From NCBI RefSeq assembly GCF_026151205.1, contig NW_026971775.1, positions 1 through 60,311 on the forward strand: a DNA stretch of 60,311 bases. Reading direction: 5' to 3'. The stretch is from Bolinopsis microptera. Taxonomy: Eukaryota > Ctenophora > Tentaculata > Lobata > Bolinopsidae. Under the pieces are notes generated by a model, which worked only from the letters and a program-made list of their open reading frames with translations, did no database searches and was not told the origin of the DNA. The position numbers and the translations under genes are program-made. This document shows positions 52,691 through 60,311 of the stretch, piece after piece (the first letter of the stretch is position 1; each line of letters starts with the position of its first letter).

Positions 52691-53950
52691 TCTTAAAATT
52701 TATTCCGCTTTTATTTTTATTCCCACTCTCGATTCCTTGCTAGCAGTCCGGTTAATTTAGTACCTTTAGTGGGTCTCATTTAATCATTAGCTCTAATTAA
52801 AGAACCTCTCAGTCTCACCCTCTCAGATTTTCACCGCTCCGTTCATTTTTATAGCTTTATTATTTTTATCTTTTTACTACACTTACTAACACGTGCATAT
52901 TACAAAGGAGCAATAGTTTGCAGAGGCATTCTAGAACGGTATATATTTTAGCTTTCAGTTTCTGTTTCATTATCTTAAAATTTATTCCGCTTTTATTTTT
53001 ATTCCCACTCTCGATTCCTTGCTAGCAGTCCGGTTAATTTAGTACCTTTAGTGGGTCTCATTTAATCATTAGCTCTAATTAAAGAACCTCTCAGTCTCAC
53101 CCTCTCAGATTTTCACCGCTCCGTTCATTTTTATAGCTTTATTATTTTTATCTTTTTACTACACTTACTAACACGTGCATATTACAAAGGAGCAATAGTT
53201 TGCGGAGGCATTCTAGAACGGTATATATTTTAGCTTTCAGTTTCTGTTTCATTATCTTAAAATTTATTCCGCTTTTATTTTTATTCCCACTCTCGATTCC
53301 TTGCTAGCAGTCCGGTTAATTTAGTACCTTTAGTGGGTCTCATTTAATCATTAGCTCTAATTAAAGAACCTCTCAGTCTCACCCTCTCAGATTTTCACCG
53401 CTCCGTTCATTTTTATAGCTTTATTATTTTTATCTTTTTACTACACTTACTAACACGTGCATATTACAAAGGAGCAATAGTTTGCGGAGGCATTCTAGAA
53501 CGGTATATATTTTAGCTTTCAGTTTCTGTTTCATTATCTTAAAATTTATTCCGCTTTTATTTTTATTCCCACTCTCGATTCCTTGCTAGCAGTCCGGTTA
53601 ATTTAGTACCTTTAGTGGGTCTCATTTAATCATTAGCTCTAATTAAAGAACCTCTCAGTCTCACCCTCTCAGATTTTCACCGCTCCGTTCATTTTTATAG
53701 CTTTATTATTTTTATCTTTTTACTACACTTACTAACACGTGCATATTACAAAGGAGCAATAGTTTGCGGAGGCATTCTAGAACGGTATATATTTTAGCTT
53801 TCAGTTTCTGTTTCATTATCTTAAAATTTATTCCGCTTTTATTTTTATTCCCACTCTCGATTCCTTGCTAGCAGTCCGGTTAATTTAGTACCTTTAGTGG
53901 GTCTCATTTAATCATTAGCTCTAATTAAAGAACCTCTCACCCTCTCAGAA
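52691..53950. repeat. Tandem array of a 282-bp unit, 4.5 copies
   Basis: Unit starts (tcttaaaatttattccgc) at 52691, 52973, 53255, 53537 and 53819; each interval is exactly 282 bp. The only visible difference among full units is one base (gcagagg in unit 1, gcggagg in the others). The last unit breaks off after about 130 bp. The repeat contains no hammerhead core that I can see. Confidence 0.96.
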
Positions 53951-54445
53951 AACTCCGTTTGGAGATATTCCTTATTACGCTCTAAGTTATTAATTTTCCT
54001 TGTGTTTGAATCCTGTCACTTTTTAACTGTTTTTAGTCTTTATTATTTTCGGCCGATTTTTGCACTTTTACACTGGGTCATCATTCATAATTTCTGGGAT
54101 TGAGACGACTTATATCAGCATTTAAGGAAGAGTTTGCTTGTCTGACTTACTTCATTAGACACTTCTGGTCAAGAATTGAACAAGAACCACATTCGAAAAC
54201 TGGAACATCTGAATGACTCCGCAACCCAGGAATCAACTACTCAGTTATTATCGCTCAATAATCGGTTTGGTATCGACGTTACATACTTTATTATTATTTT
54301 TTAAAGCTGATTTTAGAAACCAGGGAATTAAAGTTACCCTCCTAAGGCCAACATTAAATCGCTGATTTTATTTATATATATCACTTTTTTTGTTCTTTCT
54401 TTTCCTTCAAAACATTCCAGTACATTGTGCAGAAAGTTGGAGATG

Positions 54446-54609
54446 AAGCCGTAGTACGTACATGTAGCATTGCACTGGATCGAACTTGCAGAGTGTGGTT
54501 TCCTCCAGTCTGCGCCGCGCGCTTATATAAACATACGCGGCGCAGATCGACTGGAGGAGATTGCACTGTGTAGGCTCCGGTGTAATGTGATATGTATGTA
54601 CTACGGCTT
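54446..54609. repeat. Imperfect 164-bp palindrome (hairpin or small MITE)
   Basis: Outer arms aagccgtagtacgtacat and atgtatgtactacggctt pair; the inner stem is tcctccagtctgcgccgcg with cgcggcgcagatcgactgga, around a loop cgcttatataaacata. It might be a nested MITE or a structured RNA domain of the host retroposon. Confidence 0.8.
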
Positions 54610-54834
54610 TACAAATTTTGGAAGCATGTAGGGATATATATCTGATACCAATCGTATATACTAAAAATACTCTAGCACAATTGTAACTGCAGTTTTACAG
54701 AACTCTAAATGCTTAATGAACACTCTTGCAGGTACCACCCGTATTCACACTCAGACCTGAGTTTAGTCATTTTCCGATACGAGATTGGGGACGGGTTCTA
54801 TAAACAAACAAACAACAAACAAGCACTAAGTTGG

Positions 54835-55092
54835 CTTTTTTTTATGTTGCTTCTCTAGACGGTCCTGATATGAAGATATTAGTGTCATCAGCATAAAGTA
54901 CAAATTTCACTTCACTGTCTGAAAAACAGTTTACTATATCGTTTATATACAGTAGGAAGAGTAATGGCCCTAGAATTGATCCTTGAGGAACCCCGAATTC
55001 CACATCCATTGTTTCTGATGGTACATCGTTATACATCACATACTGCTTTCTGTTCGTCAAGTAGCTTTTTATAGTAAGGTAAGTTCTGTGCC
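54835..55092 (-). pseudogene. LINE A copy 2: central reverse transcriptase segment
   Basis: Minus-strand frame: LTLLKSYLTNRKQYVMYND (partly upstream of the ORF start), VEFGVPQGSILGPLLFLLYI, FVLYADDTNIFISGPSREA. It contains the catalytic YADD intact and shows the family sequence missing in the corrupted copy 1. Bounded on the left by the retroposon target duplication and on the right by that of the foldback element. Confidence 0.87.
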
Positions 55093-55694
55093 TAGGGTGG
55101 ATGGATTTTTTAACGTTTTTATGGAATTGGTACCGTTGTAAAGCTTACATTATGACAGTTCAGATGGCGAAAGTTTTATCGAAAATGGACCTGACATTGT
55201 TTTGGAAATAACAATAATATCAAATGAGTTTACAATAATATCCATGACCAATTTAACCATATAAAGAAATACGGTCGGTGATCAAGTATTGAGCATATGT
55301 GCAACTGTGCAAGTGCAGTATTCTAATTGCCCCTTCGATCAGCTAAGGTGCGTCTCACTTGCAGTCATGTGACCGAGATCACGTGATAACACCTTTAACT
55401 AACTTATAGCCCTGAGGATCAATTATTGGTACAATGTGTATTGAGGTAAATTGGTCGGGGTATGTTTTATTATATAATATCAGTATTTACACTGAAACAT
55501 TCAATAGCTTTCCTTAGCTATTGGAACAGTGAAAGACCAAAATATTAGATGTTAACCCTGAGCAAATTGTAGCTTGTAGTTGTGCATTTAATATAATCAA
55601 TAATACTACATACTACCTTGTCGGACTTTATTTAAACGGACTTTAGTTCATAGTTGGATGCTAGAAGCCCAAGTTTACAATTTACCGCAGAAAT

Positions 55695-56133
55695 TTAGCT
55701 CGTACCGTTTTAAAACCAGATCTCGGAGAAGAGTTCACCTTAGATTATTTTAAACCTAATTCTCGGGCAGACGTTTAGCTCGTACCGTTTTATAACTAGA
55801 TCTCGGAGTAAAGTTCCCCTTGGAGTATTTTGAACCTAATTCTCGGGCAGACGTTTAGCTTGTACCGTTTTATAACTAGATCTCGGAGTAAAGTTCACCT
55901 TAGAGTATTTTGAACCTAATTCTCGGGCAGAAGTTTAGCTCGTACCGTTTTAAAACCAGATCTCGGAGAAGAGTTCACCTTAGAGTATTTTGAACCTAAT
56001 TCTCGGGCAGACGTTTAGATCGTACCGTTTTATAACTAGATCTCGGAGTAAAGTTCACCTTAGAGTATTTTGATTTTTGAACCTAATTCTCAGGCAGAAG
56101 TTTGGCTCGTACCGTTTTAAAACCAGATCTCGG
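55695..56133. repeat. 80-bp tandem repeat, about 5.4 copies
   Basis: Unit starts (ttagctcgtaccgtttta) at 55695, 55775, 55855, 55935, 56015 and 56102; one interval is 87 bp because of a 7-bp insertion. Copies differ at several sites. The first unit overlaps the inverted arm of the foldback element. Confidence 0.92.
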
Positions 56134-56850
56134 TACAGTCGCACTGTTCGGAGATTGTTCACAATACAGTTACACTGTACGGAGATTGTACACAATATGA
56201 ATACAGTCACACTGTTCGGATATTGTACATAATACAGTCGCAAGCTGTACGGATATTGTGCACAATACAGTTGTACTGTTCGGATATTGTACATAATACA
56301 GTCACACTGTTCGAAGATTGTACACAATATAGTCACACTGTTCGGAGATTGTACACAATATAGTCACACTGTTCGGAGATTGTACACAATATAGTCACAC
56401 TGTTCGGATATTGTACATAATATAGTCGCACTGTTCGGAGATTGTACACAATACATTCGCACTGTACGGAGATTGTACACAATATAGTCGCACTGTACGG
56501 AGATTGTACACAATATAGTCACACTGTTAGGAGATTGTACCCAATATAGTCACACTGTTCGGAGATTGTACATAATACAGTCACACTGTTCGGAGATTGT
56601 ACACAATATAGTCGCACTGTTCAGAGATTGTACACAATACAGTCACACTGTTCGGATATTGTACATAATATAGTCACACTGTTCGGAGATTGTACACAAT
56701 ATAGTCGCACTGTTCAGAGACTGTACACAATACAGTCACACTGTTCGGATATTGTACATAATATAGTCGTACTGTTCGGAGATTGTACACAATACAACCG
56801 CACTGTACGGAGATTGTACACAATATAGTCTCACTGTACGGAGATTGTAA
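56134..56850. repeat. 31-bp minisatellite, about 23 copies
   Basis: Units of form agtcacactgttcggagatt followed by gtacacaatat, with many single-base variants (gattgt/atattgt, acaca/acata, ttcgg/tacgg). Located at the centre of the foldback element. ORFs in it on both strands are artefacts. Confidence 0.95.
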
Positions 56851-57604
56851 AACGTCTGCCCGAGAATTAGGTTTACAATACTCTAAGGTGAACCTTTCTC
56901 CGAGATCTGGTTTTAAAACGGTACGAGCTAAATTTCTGCGGTAAATTGTAAACTTGGGCTTCTAGCATCCAACTATGAACTAAAGTCCGTTTAAATAAAG
57001 TCCGACAAGGTAGTATGTAGTATTATTGATTATATTAAATGTACAACTACAAGCTACAATTTGCTCAGGGTTAACATCTAATATTTTGGTCTTTTACTGT
57101 TTCAACAGCTAAGGAAAGCTATTGAATGTTTCAGTGTAAATACTGATATTATATAATAAAACATACCCCGACCAATTTACCTCAATACACATTGTACCAA
57201 TTGATCCTCAGGGCTATAAGTTAGTTAAAGGTGTTATCACGTGATCTCGGTCACATGACTGCAAGTGAGACGCACCTTAGCTGATCGAAGGGGCAATTAG
57301 AATACTGCACTTGCACAGTTGCACATATGCTCAATACTGGATCACCGACCGTATTTCTTTATATGGTTAAATTGGTCATGGATATTATTGTAAACTCATT
57401 TGATATTATTGTTATTTCCAAAACAATGTCAGGTCCATTTTCGATAAAACTTTCGCCATCTGAACTGTCATAATGTAAGCTTTACAACGGTACCAATTCC
57501 ATAAAAACGTTAAAAAAACGATAAAAAACATTTGACACCCTTGATCACAATATTCTTCTAAGCAAATTAAATTCCTATGGTATTAGGGGCACAGAATCTG
57601 TGCC

Positions 57605-58379
57605 CCTAATACCATAGGAATTTAATTTGCTTAGAAGAATATTGTGATCAAGGGTGTCAAAGGCTTTGCTCAAGTCAATGAATATCCCTAGGACATGTTT
57701 ATTGCTAGCCAGGGACTTTGTAACAGAGTCTATAGATTTGTGTAGAGCATGGGCGGTAGAATGGCCTTTTCTAAATCCAAACTGTGAGTCTGTTAGTACA
57801 TCTTTAGATGTGAATAAATTATAGAGCCGTTTGTAAATGACCTTCTCGAAAATTTTTCCAAATAAAGGTAATATTGATACAGGCCGATAATTTTCAATAC
57901 ATTCCTTATTGTCTTTCTTGTAAATAGGAATAAATTTACCAGTTTTAAAAATACTTGGGGATGTTCCACTTTGTATACATATGTTGTAAAGCCTAGCCAA
58001 GGTACCAGCGATGAGCTTTGCCGATTTTTTTACAACGATTATAGGTATGTCACTTGCCTTGCCATTTTGAAAATCTCTGATCACCTCGATAATCTCGTCT
58101 TCATTAGTTTCTTCCATGTATATGGAGTCAGATACTGAATTAGACATGAACTGAGCAAATGATTCTACTGGTTCCAGAGAAATACTATTGTTCGACAATA
58201 CATTTCTATTGAGATTGCTTGCAAGAGATGTAAAGTATTTACAAAATTTGTTAGCAATTATTCGTCTGCAAGTAACTCTCTGGCCATCTATGACAAAATC
58301 GTCCTTACATCTAGACATATTCTTACTACGGAGTTCATTGATAACTTCCCAGGTCTTTTTTGAGTTCATGCTGTACTTC
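57605..58379 (-). pseudogene. LINE A copy 2: N-terminal reverse transcriptase segment
   Basis: Minus-strand frame: SKKTWEVINELRSKNMSRC, NGKASDIPIIVVKKSAKL, FKTGKFIPIYKKDNKE, NYRPVSILPLFGKIFEKV, QFGFRKGHSTAHALHKS, GIFIDLSKAFDTLDHNILL. Open and intact over its length and over 90% identical to LINE A copy 1. It ends at the 8-bp target duplication of the foldback element. Confidence 0.88.
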
Positions 58380-58528
58380 ACGAGTGCATATGCCTGGGCC
58401 AGCGTCCCGACTATGCTGCAGGGAAATCTGTACCGAAAGGACCGTGGCCGAGCGCTACACGAAAAGGAAATCGGCCCCTCGTTCCTAGCTTGCTAGGTTC
58501 GCCATGTTGTTGTTGTTGTTGTTGTTTT
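58380..58528 (+). mobile_element. SINE-like element with (GTT)n tail
   Basis: A 149-bp insert between perfect 11-bp copies TGCTGTACTTC (58369-58379 and 58529-58539) in LINE A copy 2. The body is GC-rich (gcctgggccagcgtcccgac, ggaccgtggccgagcgctac) and ends in seven GTT repeats. Length, target duplication and simple tail fit a SINE moved by a LINE. GGTTCG near 58496-58501 resembles a B box but lies too close to the 3' end, so a tRNA origin is not shown. Confidence 0.75.
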
Positions 58529-59022
58529 GCTGTACTTCTCGAATTTTCTAGTATAGCACATAGCTTTTGCCATATTTAATGAGTTTTTGAGAAACTTGTC
58601 GAATTCCTTGTAGCAGATGTGCTTGTTTTGATCCCCGTCAGGTAGTTTTAATGTACAATTCTTTTTCCATTCGATTTCTATTTCAAGACAGAGCTTCTCT
58701 AAGTTAGCATTGCTATAGTCGTAGTGACCTTTCTAAATAAGAATTATAAAGAATATATAAGGTATTATAAAGTATAACATAATATGATAATGATGTATAT
58801 ATACATCATTATTATATTATGTTATACTTTCCCAATCATACTGTTACGGGTATAACGTCTATTAACTAAAATGGAAATCCAGATCGTTGATATTTTTATT
58901 ATAAAATTACGACATTACTTACTTGGCAATGACAAGACAGTTTAGAATGAATTAGATTATACAATAACCAATGGTTCTGAGCAACAAAACGTCTAATAAA
59001 GCTGACAATATATTCAACTCAG

Positions 59023-59358
59023 ATGTTGCACCAACTACTGAAACTGGTAACTTGTTCCGAATCGTTGATGAAAATGGAAACGATGTTCCGAAGGATGAAA
59101 AAGGTCTGTTGCTTTACAAGGGTGGAACAGTGTGTGACGATGATTTTGATTATAATGCTGCACATACGATTTGTAAAGAAATGGGATCTACTGGTGCACA
59201 AAGTTGGAAAAATAGGGAATTTTTCAGCTTACAGGATAACTTGGACATCAAACTGGATGATGTGCAATGCCTTGATGAATATGAGTGGTCATCTTGTAGT
59301 TACAGTGAAACTCACAACTGTGACCATGACGAGGATGTCTTCCTAACTTGTGGCGAAG
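59023..59358 (+). CDS. SRCR-domain exon, copy 2 (phase 1-1)
   Basis: Same 336-bp length, splice sites and phase as 50241-50576. All cysteines and the GTVCDD and HNCDH motifs are kept. Changes relative to copy 1 include Ile to Asn (GNLF), Leu to Val and Glu to Lys (DVPKDE), Glu-Asn-Gly-Glu-Tyr to Lys-Asn-Arg-Glu-Phe, Asn to Asp (LDDVQC), His to Tyr, Val to Thr and Arg to Asp (HDED). Nearly all nucleotide changes alter the protein. Charge differs between the copies, which may change ligand preference. Confidence 0.88.
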
Positions 59359-59564
59359 GTAAACTTTTTACATAGACTGATGATGACTACTTAAATTATA
59401 TAAAGGTTTTGTTAAACGTAGTCGTGGCTACACGGAAGTAATCATTTCCTAATTTTATCACGATTTTAATGAACACGTTATAAGCCGAACCAAAAATTAG
59501 TTTTATCATATTCTTACTTTCTAGGAGTACGATGCTATCGCTAATATAATTTTTTATTTGTCAG

Positions 59565-59735
59565 TTGATGGAGGGTATAGTGAATTCGGAGATTGGTCAG
59601 AATGTTCAGTAATCTGCGGAGGAGGCAACCAAACACAATTGAGAACTTGTACTGAACCTCGTCCGTCACAAGGTGGTGCAGATTGTGTCGGGGAAGCGTC
59701 CGAAACTCGACCTTGCAATGAAGCTGACTGTCCAG
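59565..59735 (+). CDS. TSP1-domain exon, copy 2 (phase 1-1)
   Basis: 171 bp (57 codons) with acceptor tttatttgtcag and donor gtttaa. Sequence: DGGYSEFGDWSEC, SVICGGGNQTQLRTC, EPRPSQGGADCVG, ETRPCNEADCP. It is one codon longer than copy 1 and has the canonical C-S-v-x-C-G-G-G spacing, so copy 1 probably lost a codon. The second Arg of the Trp-Arg ladder is Gln here. Follows the SRCR exon by 206 bp, as in copy 1. Confidence 0.88.
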
Positions 59736-60072
59736 GTTTAAATCATATATCCTCAATAAAAGTCTATATTTGTACAATGTGCATACATTATTGTTTTGAA
59801 ATAGGTTTAAACCGCTTACATTGTGGTTTATGATTTTGTATGATCTTAAGTTTGTGAATTCGTTGACTTCTTAAGGTAGAATAGATAACGAGTGTTTATT
59901 TCATCTTTAGACTTGTAGACATAAAACCTGGACATAAATCCTGGGCTAAGATAAGTATGGTTTATATAAGATTCTTTACTCATTATATTATATAACATCG
60001 ACTGTGTTACATTTCATCGGCTGTATCTTAGGTCGAGAGTAATTAGTAATATGTCTTGATGCGTTGGGAAGT
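59736..60072. other. Intronic sequence after the last TSP1 exon
   Basis: AT-rich, no exon recognised before the minisatellite. The gene presumably continues beyond the window. Confidence 0.5.
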
Positions 60073-60311
60073 TACCATAATACCATAGTTACACTACTAG
60101 TTACCATAATAACACTACTAGTTAGTGGTTACCATATTTACACTACTAGTTACCATAGTTACACTACTAGTTACCATAGTTACACTACTAGTTACCATAG
60201 TTACACTACTAGTTACCATATTTACACTACTAGTTACCATAGGTACACTACAAGTTACCATAGTTACACTATTAGTCACCATAGTAACACTACTAGTTAC
60301 CATAGTTACAA
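60073..60311. repeat. 21-bp minisatellite, about 11 copies, running off the window end
   Basis: Units gttaccatagttacactacta with few variants (atttac, gtaacact, aggtac). Each contains the palindrome actagt. The Met-Val-Thr-Ser repeat ORF on the minus strand is an artefact. Confidence 0.95.

Larger units (their letters stand above)
52690..54820 (+). mobile_element. 2.1-kb retroposon with 282-bp tandem repeats and AAAC-rich tail
   Basis: Bounded by a perfect 14-bp duplication AAGCACTAAGTTGG (52676-52689 and 54821-54834) inside LINE A copy 2. The left 1260 bp is a tandem array of a 282-bp unit; the right part is unique, contains a large hairpin (54446-54609) and ends in taaacaaacaaacaacaaac. 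A long target duplication plus a simple A-rich tail indicates insertion by LINE-type target-primed reverse transcription in the + orientation. No coding capacity. An unusual non-autonomous retroposon. Confidence 0.8.
55093..57596. mobile_element. 2.5-kb foldback element with internal minisatellites
   Basis: Flanked by TCTGTGCC (55085-55092 and 57597-57604), an 8-bp target duplication in LINE A copy 2. Arms 55106-55774 and about 56850-57518 are near-perfect inverted repeats (outermost ttttttaacgtttttatgg). The centre is an 80-bp tandem repeat and a 31-bp minisatellite. At the right end, 57532-57596 is an inverted copy of the adjoining LINE sequence, making a local snapback. Eight-bp duplications are typical of hAT and P-type transposons, but no other hAT hallmark was identified. 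No transposase ORF. Confidence 0.85.
51184..58723 (-). mobile_element. LINE A copy 2, interrupted by three insertions
   Basis: Minus-strand, 5'-truncated LINE A between imperfect 20-bp target copies GTGACCTTTCT..ATAAGAA (51164-51183, 58724-58743). Its body is split by a SINE-like insert (58380-58528), a foldback element (55093-57596) and a 282-bp-repeat retroposon (52690-54820), each with its own target duplication. Without them the LINE is about 2.8 kb: end of the endonuclease linker, reverse transcriptase, C-terminus and 3' UTR. It sits in the intron separating the two SRCR-TSP1 modules. Confidence 0.9.
58805..59760 (+). repeat. Segmental duplication unit 2 (SRCR + TSP1 exon pair)
   Basis: Direct copy of 50020-50975. 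The 206-bp internal intron differs from copy 1 at only two positions, while the exons differ at more sites. It starts about 60 bp right of the LINE A copy 2 target duplication. Confidence 0.92.

Noticed and set aside
52691-53950. CRISPR-like array or hammerhead-bearing retrozyme
   Set aside because: Units are contiguous 282-bp repeats without unique spacers, in a eukaryotic context; no CTGATGA...GAAA hammerhead core was seen on either strand.
56055-56828. Tyr/Cys-rich repeat ORFs on both strands
   Set aside because: Products of the 31-bp minisatellite; no start context, splice sites or domain.
60118-60303. Met-Val-Thr-Ser repeat ORF
   Set aside because: Product of the 21-bp minisatellite at the window end.

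Overview
The window is nuclear DNA from an animal, most likely an AT-rich, repeat-laden marine invertebrate. It holds GT-AG exons for extracellular modules found together only in metazoans (sushi/CCP, SRCR, thrombospondin type 1) and at least seven kinds of non-LTR retrotransposon. No lineage can be named safely from sequence alone. No rRNA, tRNA, bacterial gene or CRISPR array was recognised by eye.

Host genes are sparse. On the + strand, phase 1-1 exons encode two sushi domains (4753-4929, 5114-5308), a duplicated Ser/Thr-rich stalk (31217-31303, 31419-31505), and two SRCR + TSP1 exon pairs (50241-50950 and 59023-59735). Their shared phase and strand would allow splicing into one modular secreted or membrane protein whose introns are swollen with transposons; this is inference. 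On the - strand, 7866-7989 looks like an exon of mitofilin/MIC60.

Transposon layout: 1.7-3.7 kb, TTAA-flanked inverted-repeat element; 8.5-9.7 kb, ends of two LINEs, one with a PD-(D/E)XK-type domain; 10.5 kb, a GIY-YIG ORF; 12.6-22.75 kb, minus-strand LINE B, interrupted by LINE C, which is itself interrupted by a perfect TTAA foldback element; 23.0-24.4 kb, foldback of 20-bp subrepeats; 25.4-29.6 kb, LINE A copy 1 with a corrupted 0.8-kb segment; 31.6-33.6 kb, inverted promoter-like repeats and tandem repeats; 33.9-41.9 kb, LINE D, split by an RTE-like LINE; 42.0-48.3 kb, a decayed minus-strand repeat gene split by a second RTE-like LINE and a third TTAA element; 51.2-58.7 kb, LINE A copy 2, containing a 2.1-kb retroposon, a 2.5-kb foldback element and a SINE.

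The most interesting system is in LINEs B and D. The first ORF of each encodes an AlkB-like 2-oxoglutarate/Fe(II) dioxygenase followed by an SGNH-hydrolase (esterase) domain; LINE D adds an N-terminal PHD finger and coiled coil. Both copies keep the HxD...H iron ligands and the downstream Arg signature. SGNH and PHD domains are known in CR1-type LINEs; an AlkB-like domain fused to them suggests that the element carries its own nucleic-acid demethylase or repair enzyme. In LINE D, ORF1 and ORF2 overlap as ATGA, suggesting coupled translation.
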